NCBI GenBank assembly: GCA_963921195.1
Contig: OY992536.1
Coordinates: 285,095,530 to 285,159,529, forward strand
Length of the DNA: 64,000 nt
Direction: 5' to 3'
Source: Pegoplata infirma
Lineage: Eukaryota; Arthropoda; Insecta; Diptera; Anthomyiidae
In this document: positions 1 to 9,674 of the stretch, piece after piece
Numbering within the stretch: the first letter of the stretch is position 1
Layout: each line of letters opens with the position of its first letter
Notes under the pieces: generated by a model
The model's database searches: none
Told to the model about the DNA's origin: nothing
What the model saw: the letters and a program-made list of their open reading frames with translations, nothing else
Program-made: the position numbers and the translations under genes

Positions 1-585
1 GCCGTTATCATTAATAAATCACGTTAACAATTTACCGATGTCGTAAATGAAATCATAACAATTAATTTTTATTAAAATGCAAAACCCTCTATTTGATCAT
101 TTTCATTCATATTCTTAATATTTTTAAGAAACAACCCCCTCTATCTATCATAAAATCCGCAATAGTGCAAAATTTGAAAACGAATCACATGTGAGATTCA
201 GTAGTAAATTTAAAAAAATATTGTAGAATATCGAATTTTAAGTACTCTAACAATACGCGAAATAAACAGTTTTTTGGCTCTCCTGAAAAGTTGTGTTTGT
301 TTCGATTTTAGCTTCACTGGCGCAGTCGGTTAATCGGTGCTATTTAAAATTGAAAGATGGCAAGTTTAAGTTTTGGTTTGTTTTTTTTTTAATTGTTATT
401 CACCTTATTTTTATTCACCTTTATATATTAATTAACCACTTATTGTTCTTATTTACACTCGCAGAGTAAAACTACAGAATTTAGTAGAAGGAGTTTAGTT
501 TCTTTTTTATAAATTTTCTTTAACTCCATATTATCAAACCATTTGACAAAAATCTAAAATTTCCTGTTTTTTTATTTCTTTCTAG
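1..585 (+). other. 3' part of an upstream Ser intron, with an LTR-retrotransposon scar
   Basis: No coding sequence is seen. The stretch ends in a good polypyrimidine tract and an AG acceptor at 584-585 that serves the first exon in the window. At 318-330 lies TGGCGCAGTCGGT, which is complementary to the 3' end of insect tRNA-Ser and is the primer-binding site type used by 17.6/297-like LTR retrotransposons. It sits about 50 bp after an AATAAA at 261-266, the layout expected at the end of a 5' LTR. No retroviral-type open reading frame follows, so this is at most a scar. The rest is A+T-rich with no recognised function. Confidence 0.5.
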
Positions 586-719
586 TTGTCGTCCCGGTTG
601 GCAGGGTCCTTTATGTAATGAGTGTGTGGTTTATCCTGGCTGTAAGCATGGTTCTTGTTATGGTGAAGCCTGGAAATGTAAATGTGATACAAATTGGGGT
701 GGCATTTTATGTGATCAAG
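586..719 (+). CDS. Ser: Serrate exon A: end of EGF1 and all of EGF2
   Basis: Internal exon of the Notch ligand Serrate (Jagged orthologue), a type I membrane protein that binds Notch on neighbouring cells. The first base completes a codon begun upstream. The reading then gives [10 protein letters not shown], the last part of EGF1, and EGF2 from [12 protein letters not shown] to WGGILC with all six cysteines. EGF1-2 form the DOS region, which follows the DSL domain in Delta/Serrate/Jagged ligands and supports receptor binding. The near-identity to Drosophila Serrate here, rather than Delta, decides the assignment. Acceptor AG is at 584-585 and donor GTAAGT at 720. The exon ends in phase 1 (a lone G), which joins AT of the next exon to make Asp. 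The DSL domain must lie in exons before the window. Confidence 0.96.
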
Positions 720-766
720 GTAAGTTACTAATTTTTATATTTGCTATACCATAGCTGTCTCGTATA

Positions 767-1776
767 TAGGGTGTTCAGATGATTAATTTTTGTTCGATTA
801 ATCGAACAGTTTAATTTAAAATTGCTAATTTCGATTAAAGGGTTAATCGAAGAATTTATGCCGATTAATCGATTAATAATAACATGGTTTTTCTGTAAAT
901 TTGTATAATTCATGCCAGTCATGTTTACTAGAGTGGTTCTTATTTTATTTTTTCCCCCGATTTTCGCTGCTCCTGAAGTATTGGATTTGTTAAACGACCT
1001 AAAGTTAGTACCTGATAAAATTTTGAACCAAATCGGTTAACCATGTCAAAGTAAATTATAAAAAAAAAATTAAATTAAAAATTTTATAAATATTCACAAA
1101 ACTAAATATTTTTTGTTTAACATTTTCCAAAATGTATTTAGATAATAAATATAAAATTTTTGTGATATCGGTAATTCATATAAATTTGGCAACGAAAATA
1201 TTTTTTTCTGGGTTCTATTCCAATCAGAGTTAAGTCTGTTGATGAAAAAACATATAGAAAAAACAGTCTTACAAAAATACAACAATTTAAAAATCTAATG
1301 TAATTTTCTCCACTGATGACGTAGAGGTGGCTACAGAAACCATGGTCTGGAATAAATCCACATTAAAAATAATCTTTAGAAATACAATGTTTTCTTCTTC
1401 AATCACAAACCCTTAGTAATATTTTTTTAATTCTAAAAATTTTTCAAATCTCTAAAATTATTTTATTTTTAATTTTCTCAAACAAAATTGCAGAAAACTT
1501 ACATTTTGTAATGCTGTTCATTTGTTTTGTTTCTTTTTTTTTGTTAATAAAATGTTAAAATACTTGTAATTAATATTGTTTATTTTCTTAAGTACAAATT
1601 TTTTTCTAAAATTGTCGAAAAAAAATCTTGTAATTTAGAAAATTTTTGTATTTGGAATTATTCGATTAATCGATTAATTTTAAATTTGTTTCGATTAATC
1701 GAACAAGTCAAAAATGCCAAATGTCGATTAATCGTTTAATCGAACAATAAAAAAACCCGATTAAATGAACACCCTA
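767..1776. mobile_element. hAT-like non-autonomous element with 8-bp TSD
   Basis: The ends are inverted: TAGGGTGTTCA at the left and TGAACACCCTA at the right. They are flanked by a perfect 8-bp target-site duplication, CTCGTATA, at 759-766 and 1777-1784. Eight-bp duplications and TA(G)GG-type ends are the hAT signature. Both ends are rich in ATTAATCGATTAA-type palindromes (sub-terminal repeats). The 1,010-bp interior has no transposase reading frame, so the element depends on a partner elsewhere. The intact duplication suggests a fairly young insertion. Confidence 0.85.
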
Positions 1777-2331
1777 CTCGTATATAAACGAAATACTAAA
1801 AATAGTTTAAGTAGTAAGAGGAAATCTGCACAAATTACTACCTTCTGCCATAAAGCAGTAATCAATGTATTATTAAATCATAAAGAAAAAAAATTGTAAA
1901 ATAACCATAAATGTTAAATCTGGCTACATATGTAGAGAAGAACGAAAAAAAAACATACAGTTTTTCCATAAACATTAAAAAAAAATTGAACACAAGATTA
2001 TAGCAAAATTATGCATTAAAACAGAGCTTTAAAGAATTCATATTTCAAAATAAAATGAAAATTTTAACATAACTACGAATTTTCGAAATTATTTTCGAAC
2101 AGTCGACAAATATTTTTCCTACCTTTTACATTATTTTGAAACAAATTTACTTATATTGCAAAAAAAATATATTTATATCATCATCCCGAATTTAAAGAAC
2201 AATTTCATCTCCCAAATTAAATATTTTCAAAATAAAATTAAATATTTTTTGTGAATTTGTTATCAAAAGACAGTTTAGTTTGAACATTTAAATTCGAAAA
2301 TTTTACACTCAAAGAACTGTAAAACAATTTG

Positions 2332-2486
2332 TCATAAAAGTTCGTCCAATGAAACTTTTTAATGAAGTTTTCATAAATATTATGAAAATTTTCATAAATA
2401 TAATGAAATTTTTCATAAATACTATGAATATTTATGAAACATTTCATAAATATAATGAAACAGTTTCATTGGACGAACTTTTATGA
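2332..2486. mobile_element. 155-bp hairpin MITE with perfect 24-bp arms
   Basis: The 24 bases at 2332-2355 are the exact reverse complement of those at 2463-2486 (core GTTCGTCCAATGAAAC / GTTTCATTGGACGAAC). The roughly 107-bp loop is made of degenerate TTCATAAATA-TATGAAA palindromes. The structure fits a small foldback MITE. Transcribed within the Ser intron it would form a long stem-loop. No clear target duplication was found, so its superfamily is open. Confidence 0.7.
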
Positions 2487-2826
2487 TGAGTTTTTTATGA
2501 TGAGTTTATTAATGAAGCTTTTTCTTTGTGTGTGGTTAAGTTTGAAAATTGGAGTTAAGTTCGAAAATTAGAAATTGATTTAAAACTTGAGTTTTTAATG
2601 AAATTGGGGTTTAAAACTAAATTTTGAATAATTTATATTTATATTTCAGAAAACTGTAAAATGAAGTCATTCTTTAAAGTTCTGTTTTTTTGTTTTGCAT
2701 ATATGCATTCATTCACATATGATCATTTATTGTTATACTTTGATTTAAATTCTTCTTTAATATTGCATAAACTTTGTATTTTTTTTTTATAAATATTATC
2801 TCAATTTTTTCTTATTTTTGCTATAG

Positions 2827-3002
2827 ATTTAAATTTCTGTGGCACTCATGAACCCTGTAAACATGGCGGTACTTGTGAGAATACCGCACCTGATAAATTT
2901 CGTTGCACTTGCGCTGAGGGCTTATCTGGTGAACGTTGTGAAATCATAGAACATCCATGTGCTACACAACCATGTAAAAATGGTGGCTCATGCACGGTTA
3001 AG
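2827..3002 (+). CDS. Ser: Serrate exon B: EGF3 and first half of EGF4
   Basis: After two bases completing the split Asp codon, the exon encodes EGF3 ([16 protein letters not shown] ... [10 protein letters not shown]), then the start of EGF4 ([14 protein letters not shown]), stopping after VK. EGF3 and EGF4 both carry the O-fucose consensus C2-X4-(S/T)-C3, as CKHGGTC and CKNGGSC, consistent with modification of Notch ligands by OFUT1. Acceptor AG is at 2825-2826 and donor GTATGT at 3003; phase 0 at the 3' end. The intron falls between cysteines 3 and 4 of EGF4, exactly where Serrate carries its first lineage-specific insertion. Confidence 0.96.
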
Positions 3003-3508
3003 GTATGTTATATTGTAATGTTGTTTTTTGTATTACTATTTATATCCATATACTATCATATATCATCATATAATGCATATATCACTTTAGCCAGATAAAA
3101 GGGATATTTAACAAACAACAAAAAGATATGGCAACAAAAAAATATGCAAGACAGCAAAAACTTAAAAAAAATATTTGTAGTACTCGTATGCAAAAGAATT
3201 AAGCATGTCATAGGCCACAAAGTTAAACGTGATTGCAAAATTATTGTAAATTTTCTGCTAGCTAATTTGTTATGGAATTTATTTCAATTTACCAGAATGA
3301 TTTCTTTTATTCCAGTAAATTAACTATGCAAAAAAAACGACAAGGGTAATTTTTTGAAAAATCTTTGTTATTGTGATTTTCACACATGGTTTCAAGGTTG
3401 TTTTTAAAATAAATTTTGTTTAATATTCCTTTAACTCAAGTTTACGTTGTTTTTAAAATGCATTTTGAATAAAGTTAAAAATTCCTTTAAAAACTGTTTT
3501 AGGTTTTA

Positions 3509-4101
3509 ACAAGTAAAAAAGTTAAATTCGGCCTTGCCGAATGTAGTGATACCCTCCATAATTTTAAAAAAATTATTGCAAAAAACTTTTTTTAAAAGGA
3601 AAATACTTTTGAAAAAAAAAAAAAAAAATTTTGACAAAAAAAATTTCCGCAAAAAAAAAATTGGTAAAAAAAATCCGCGATTTTTTTATTTTTTTTGTCA
3701 AAAACTATGTTCTTACTTGTTTAAATACCATTTGGGGTTCAATTATGTTTACTTATGTCAACCAGCAGCCGAATTAAAGCATTTTGTATTTTTAGGTTAT
3801 GTTGAAGTGTCCTTACATTTTCGTTCATAACTTTTGAACCGCTGAACTGATATCGCTGAAATGCAATACCAAACTTCTCGGGAGAACTTCCAATATATAT
3901 GTTAAGCTTCAGTCATCTCCGTGTAATACTTTGGCCGTGATCACCATTTCCACAGACAGACGGACATCGCTAGAATGTCTTAAAATCGATATGGGATCAT
4001 GAATATATATACTTTATGGGGTCGCAGACCGATATTTCGATGAGTTACAAACGGAATGACAAACTTATATATACCCTCTATCACTAAGTGGAGGGTATAA
4101 A
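3509..4101 (+). mobile_element. DINE-1/mini-me-type element, copy 1
   Basis: It begins ACAAGTAAAAAAGTTAAATT, followed by a short hairpin CGGCCTTGCCG and 'ATACCCTCCA', and ends with 'CCTCTATCACTAAGTGGAGG' and GGTATAAAA. The interior has the family's 'GACGGACATCGCTAGA' block and the stretch 'TGAATATATATACTTTATGG'. This is the layout of DINE-1/INE-1/mini-me, non-coding Helentron-related elements abundant in flies. No coding capacity. Confidence 0.75.
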
Positions 4102-4243
4102 AAATGAAGATAAAATGTTTAATATACCTTAAGTTTGATGAATTTTCACTTAATAACTTTTCTATGTTTTAAAAATCATAAATTAGCAATATTCAAAAAT
4201 TCGAACTTTATTTCGAAAATTCGAAGATATGCCCGAACGTTTT

Positions 4244-5625
4244 TAATAACACAGTAATACAAAATCGAACTTTCCGGATTGGAATGGCATGAAACCAAAA
4301 GCAAATCAAAGCTGACATTATTTCAGCGCTAGATATTTTTTACACGCATTTAAAGTTGATGATTTTAAAGACTTTAAATTTTGTGTGTACTTTAGGGGCC
4401 CTGATGGTGCCCTTATTGGACATGTGGGGTCCATTGTCCAAACTAATCACGTTAGCTTTAACCGGTATGCATTTCGCTGTACCTACTTACTGAATAGCCA
4501 AATTAATAAAAAAAAATAAACCACTGTGCGCCATTGCGTATGATTATACAGTTTTCAAACAATTTCACTGTGCTAGTCGCAAAAATTAACAAGCTGGGGC
4601 ACCCTGCTGGTAAAGCTAATTCGGGTACGCTGAATTCAATGGCGCTAGCCTTTTTTTTAAGTTAGGCTCGTATTCGCGATATTCGCAATTTAAAATTGTA
4701 AAGCCTAGATACTACAAAAATTTAATTTTTATGATTTTGGGATAGTTTTTAAATCTAAATTTAGAAAATGCATTTCGCAAAAAAAAAAATTCCGCAAAAA
4801 AAAATCCAAAAAAAAAATTCCAAAAATGTTGTATCTGTTATGTATTGTATTCTACTCATTTTCAAAAATTAATAGCAAACTAAAGAAAATTTGGAAAAAA
4901 AATTTCGCGAAAAAAAATTTTCCGCGAATATTTTTTTTTTAATATTTAATAGAGTTAAACATTCAGCAATTGTCTGAATAATACAAAAAAAAATGATTTT
5001 TTTTTACCTAAAAATAAAAAAAATTAATCGCGAATATCGCTAATACATAACATACGCTAACTTTGAAAAAAAAAAAGATATTACAATGGGATTTATTGTA
5101 CACGAACTAGCTTTACCAGATGGCTGTCGTAAATCCAAATCAAACTAAAAATATTTGTATTGAACCAATTTTTTCATGAAAAACCAGATTTTTCGCGAAC
5201 AAAAAACTTTTTCGCGAAAAAATTCACGGTAATATGGTTTGTTATGTTAGTTTAACAGACTTGAATGGTTTTAAATTATCGCAAAAGTTAAAAAATACCG
5301 TTTTTATTGTACTTGAGCATCAAAATTTTAAATCGCGAATATCGCGAATATGAGCGCTAACTTCGAAAAACGGCTAGCACCATTGAATTCAGCGTACTCG
5401 AATTAACGTTACCAGTAGGGTGCCCAGCTTGTTAAAAAAAAGTGTCTAAATTCGAGCACAGTGTTATTATTACAATTATAGTAAAAGTTCATCAACTACA
5501 AATGTGTGTAAAAAAAATCTAGCGCTGACCAAAAAAAAAACCGTGAGGGGTTTTTTTATGGAATATGTCAACTTTTTTTGCTTTTGGTTTCATGCCATTC
5601 CGATTGTGGTTGTTGCATTGCGTAA
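4244..5625. mobile_element. Foldback element with ~300+ bp inverted arms
   Basis: The left side reads GGAATGGCATGAAACCAAAA at about 4278-4298 and the right side has the reverse complement at about 5580-5600. Further in, 'TCAGCGCTAGAT' and 'AAGCTGGGGCACCCTGCTGG' on the left are mirrored by 'ATCTAGCGCTGA' and 'CCAGTAGGGTGCCCAGCTT' on the right. 'GCTGAATTCAATGGCGCTAG' is mirrored near 5375. The centre is GCGAATATCGC-rich. A related one-armed copy lies at 41945-42385 in the opposite sense. Outer ends are probably near CACAG(T)GATACAAAATCG, as seen in that copy. No open reading frame. Confidence 0.6.
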
Positions 5626-5689
5626 TCGTACGTGATTAAAATGACTGAAAGTTTTTAAATTGCCTAATATTTTTTCTGTTCTGTCCGAT

Positions 5690-6415
5690 ATTATGTTTAG
5701 TATAGTACAAAGGTCGTGGCAATTCACGTCATTTTGTCCAATCGTGGTGAGCCCTTGTCTAGCACTATCTGTAGTGAAAATCTCATCAAAAACGGTTCAG
5801 CCGGTTTTGCTTAATTGTGAAATAGGCAGAAATAAGGTCTAGTATAGTACAAAGGGGCGTGTCAATTTACTCTCCTTTGTCCAGTCGCAGTCTATGGCCC
5901 TTTGTTAGCACTATTTGTAGTAAAAATCTCAACAAAATTCGTTCAGCTGTGTTTGAGTGAATGCAAAACAGGCAGACAACGTACAAAAGGGCGTGTCATT
6001 TTACGCCCCTTTGTCTAAACGTAGTATAATATTTGAATTTTTCAGCACTATTTGTGCTGAAAATTTCATTAAAATCGGCTTAGCCGTTTTCGCGATATTG
6101 CGGAAAAGGCAAAAATAACTTTTAATTCAATACAAAGGGCGTGACATTTTACGCCCCCTTGTTTGACCTATTGTTTTCGTCTCGGTAAGTACTATCTGGG
6201 GGTGAAAATTTTCATTAAACTCAGTCTATCCGTTTTAAAATATATTGGTGCTATTAGTGGTACACTGTTAAAATTTGATTTTGCCACGCCCCTCCGCCAC
6301 AGCAAAAAATTAAAATTCCGACAGTGTCTCTCGCCGGGCTATTCTGAAGATTTTCCAAAAATGTCATCAAGATCGGTGTAGTTGTTTTGGAGTCTATAAG
6401 GAACATACACACACC
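5690..6415 (+). repeat. Tandem array, ~140-bp unit, each with a GGGCGTG hairpin
   Basis: Four to five diverged units, starting near 5704, 5844, 5980 and 6129, so the period is about 136-149 bp. Each opens with a near-palindrome of the form ACAAAGGGCGTG ... TTTACGCCCCTTTGT. Each continues with 'AGCACTATTTGTAGT' and 'GTTCAGC(C/T)GT'. The units are G+C-richer than the surrounding intron. It may be the internal part of a larger mobile element; no termini were identified. Confidence 0.65.
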
Positions 6416-7135
6416 CATTTTTATACCCTACACAATTCTGTGGTACTGGGTATTATGAGTTTGTGCTAATGTTTGTAACAACCCGAAATATTAGTCCTAT
6501 TCCCACCTTCAAGTATACCTATCGACTCAGAATCACTTTTTGTGTCGATTTAGCGATGCCCGTCTGTCCGTCCGTCCATGATAATGTTGTGCGCACGGTA
6601 CTGGTCGCAATTTTTAAGCGATTTGTCTAAAATTTTAAACTTAAAATCGAAAAAAACTGTCAATGTTTTGACCTATCCTCCATGCAAGTAAACGAGTTTT
6701 GTATTCACAAATCACCTTTCCAAATTCTAAAGGAATCGGACCAGTTCTTCTTGTAGCTCGCATACAAACCACCCTCCCGATAAATCTCTAAAATTTCCTG
6801 AAAATAAAAATATTTTATTTGTAGTAAAATTTTGTTTGTGTGTTTTTAATTCGTGCTTTTATAACCCAACCAAATCTGATTATAGTAACACTATTTTTGG
6901 ACTTCAGCCCCATATGAAAATTTCGCCCAGTATTTGCTTCAAGCGGTTTATTGACAACATATAAAACCCCATTTAACTCAAATTTGTTTTCTGAGTGTTT
7001 TCTACACTTATTAAAGATTTGACAAAATACAGACCAAATCGGTCCATGTTTGGACATGGGAGCCATTTTCCGGGAATCATTGGTGTAGGGTATTGTATGG
7101 CCGGTCCTGACCGACTATAATTTTCTTACTTGTTT
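6416..7135 (-). mobile_element. DINE-like element, TACCCTACAC subfamily
   Basis: Read on the - strand it starts ACAAGTAAGAAAATTATAGT, then has the hairpin GTCGGTCAGGACCGGC and 'AATACCCTACACC'. On the + strand its other end is 'TATACCCTACACAATTCTGT'. A short GTCY tract (GTCTGTCCGTCCGTCC) lies at about 6570. The ends and tract match the general DINE/mini-me plan, but the termini differ from the copy at 3509, so this is a separate subfamily. A 5'-truncated relative is at 11929-12229. Confidence 0.65.
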
Positions 7136-7983
7136 TTATTAAAACTGGAAAATAAAACACTATTTTGTTTAAAGGACTATGAAAACTTAATTCTGATCAT
7201 TTTATCTTAATTTCGAAAATTTTAAGTATTTATCTTAATTTCGAAAATTCAAAGTTATGCTCGAATATTTATAAATTTAATAAGCAAAATAAATAAATTG
7301 AAATTCTAAAAATATTAATACGTTTGTCGTTTATTGATGCTCGAAACTAATTTAGAAACATGCAAAAATCGCTTAATTCATTGAATTTTGCTTTAAAAAA
7401 ACACAAAAATCTTTTCCGAATAACATAATTTTTTAACCTAACAAGTTTGTAACAAATAAAAATCCTTTAAATAAAAAAAAAAAAGTAATCTAAAAATACT
7501 ACTTCACTTAAACAACAATAACCATATGTTACATTGCCCCTCTTCTTCATTTAACAATATAAATAATAATAATAACAACATTGTGTATTCATAATGCATA
7601 CAAAGAAGTACAAATCTTTATTACAATTTTAATATTAATTTAATGCCCCATCCATGAAACTCATGCAACATAGAAAGCATCCGCATATGAGTAAAAAAAA
7701 AAGAAGTACTTACTCAACTAACTGTGCTAAATGTAAGATGGTCCCCTTGCGTCCATCCATACTGCTGTATGTGTTACCATGAGTGAGTGCTTCCACGCTG
7801 TTTATTACAATTTTCATTTTTTTTAAAGACTGATATTAACATCTTTTCTGACTGTGGCTTTGAAAAAAAATTTAAAAAAAATATATATACGAAATAAATG
7901 AATAAATGTATGATATGTGTAATACTGATGTGTGTGTTTTTTTTACAAATTTTCATTTCTTTTTTTTATTTGTATTTATTTAG

Positions 7984-8266
7984 GAATCAACTATACCAAA
8001 TATAACTGCCATGCCATCATATCGTGTAATGCGTGGCATGAGTTCGTCGATGGGAAAACCAGTTAGTAGACGTAATTTACCGCTGCTAGGATTGGGTTTA
8101 GGATCTTCATCGTCTTCGTCATCATCATCGTTATCAAACATTAGTAATACTAGTAAAAGTATGAGCAGTAATAGTAATACAAACTATAACCACCAACAAA
8201 TTCCACCAGTCTCGGAATTCACTTGTGCCTGTGCACCCGGTTGGACTGGTCCAACATGTGAAATAA
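7984..8266 (+). CDS. Ser: Serrate exon C: EGF4 insert and end of EGF4
   Basis: Starts in phase 0 with GAA and encodes about 79 residues of low-complexity insert, then the closing half of EGF4 (FTCACAPGWTGPTCEI). The insert has a run of nine serines (GSSSSSSSSSL) and further Ser/Asn-rich sequence, and holds no cysteine. Drosophila Serrate has a comparable basic/Ser-rich interruption at this position, but the sequence differs, so only its presence is conserved. The donor GTAAGT at 8267 leaves a lone A, which joins AT of the next exon to give Asn. A Met codon at 8011 lies inside the exon and is not a start. The insert is encoded by near-microsatellite TCA/TCG/TCT codons and probably varies in length between individuals. 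Confidence 0.93.
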
Positions 8267-9025
8267 GTAAGTTGATTTTATTTTTTTTTGTTTTTTTTTT
8301 CTATATATTTTTTGTGTGTTATATTTTTTTTTTAATCATTGTTGGATGATTTAACCCTATAATGGAATACAATTTTATTTTTACATTTTTTGTAAATTTA
8401 AATTTAAAAAAATTTTGAAAATCAAATTTTTGAAAATTTGTAATTATGTTTAAAAAATTTTTGAAAATCAAATTTTCGAAATTGAGAAATTGAATTCGAA
8501 AATTTTAAATGAAGTTCGAAGTTGATTTATTCCGAAATAAAGACATTACAACGATTTATAAAATCGTTGTTTTTCTCAAAATTCAATTAATCTTAAAAAA
8601 TTTTAAGTTTAATTTAAAGCTTAAAAAAAGTTTGAAAAGATAGTTCTGAGAACTATTTTTTCAAATTTCTGAACATAAAAATAATTTTCTTAAAAACTAT
8701 TTTATGAGAAAATCATAGTTTTAATTAGTAAAGAAAATTATGACCTCGAGCTAGAATAAACCTACTCAAAATATGTTACAAATTCTTTTAGTGGCTGTAA
8801 TTTTTGTGTTCAAGGCATGTTAGAGTTAAAAAATATAGTTTTTGACAATTCGAACTTAATATTCCTTTAAAACATCCAAACATTGTTGTACCCTCCACTC
8901 TGGTGATAGAGGGTATATATAAGTTTGTCATTCCGTATGTAACATATTGAAATATTGGTTTAGGACCCCATAAAGTATATATATTCATGATCCTTGATCG
9001 ATTTTAAGTCGATCTAGCGATGTCC

Positions 9026-9107
9026 GTCTGTCTGTCTGTTTGTCTGTTTGTCTGTCTGTCTGTCCGTCCGTCTGTCTGTCTGTCCGTCCGTCTGTCTGTC
9101 TGTCTGT
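9026..9107 (+). repeat. (GTCT/GTCC)n proto-microsatellite of the DINE element
   Basis: About twenty tetranucleotide GTCY units. The mini-me/DINE family is known to carry such an internal (GTCY)n tract and to seed microsatellites in flies. Open reading frames across it on both strands (runs of SVCLSVCP / RQTDRQTD) are artefacts of the repeat. Confidence 0.85.
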
Positions 9108-9674
9108 TGAAATCACGTTTTTGGCAATACTCCGAAACCGATTTAAACGCTTGGGGTACCAAAAGTTGCGTAATTTTCCCAGGCAAACACTGATGTATTT
9201 TTTTTTTAAATCGGTTAAGTATTTTAAAAGTTATGAGCGAATTACTAAAAAACACATCGTATTTTTCAACATAACCCTAAATTAGCTCATATTTTGTGTG
9301 ATCCATAAGAAAGAAAACGGAAATGAAAAAAAAAACTGAGAAAAAGGAAAAAAATCTTTACAAAAAAGCTTTAAAATATGTAAAACAAAATATAAATTTA
9401 ATTAAAAAAAATTCGTTAAGTAATAATAAAAAAATTGATGGTTATTTTTATATAGCATGTGTGTGTGTGTGTCCATTTTTTGCTTCGTCATATTAACGGG
9501 GTTGCCAGACTTTTTTTTGGCTTTGTCGCCAAATCGGATGTAAAATATCGCCAAAATTCAATTTTGTTCAGATTTCTTAAAAAAAAAAAATATTTTCATT
9601 TAAAAAAATAAATTTTGTTAAATAATAAAAGACAGAAATAAACTTTATTGCAAAAATCGCCCAAATCCGGAAAA

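Larger units (their letters stand above)
720..2826 (+). other. Ser intron 1 (2.1 kb)
   Basis: Donor GTAAGT at 720, acceptor TATAG ending at 2826. It contains a complete hAT-like element (767-1776) and a perfect-arm hairpin element (2332-2486), described separately. From 1785 to 2331 and 2487 to 2826 the sequence is A+T-rich, with scattered TTCGAAA blocks that resemble the array in intron 3. No conserved regulatory element can be asserted. Confidence 0.9.
3003..7983 (+). other. Ser intron 2 (5.0 kb)
   Basis: The intron holds two DINE-type elements (3509-4101 and 6416-7135), a foldback element (about 4244-5620) and a 140-bp tandem array (about 5690-6415), listed separately. Between 7136 and 7983 the sequence is A+T-rich with TTCGAAA blocks and short TA runs, and no gene is seen. 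The acceptor AG ends at 7983 after a T-rich tract. Confidence 0.9.

Noticed and set aside
586..719. Assignment to Delta in place of Serrate
   Set aside because: Residues in EGF1-3 and the interrupted EGF4, 6 and 10 match Serrate; Delta has nine uninterrupted EGF repeats.
8011..8349. ATG-started frame taken as a short Ser-rich protein
   Set aside because: The ATG is internal to exon C, whose acceptor and phase link it to EGF4. The frame past 8266 runs into intron.
9004..9285. Open frames on both strands over the GTCT tract
   Set aside because: They read only the tetranucleotide repeat (SVCLSVCP, RQTDRQTD) and lie in a DINE element.
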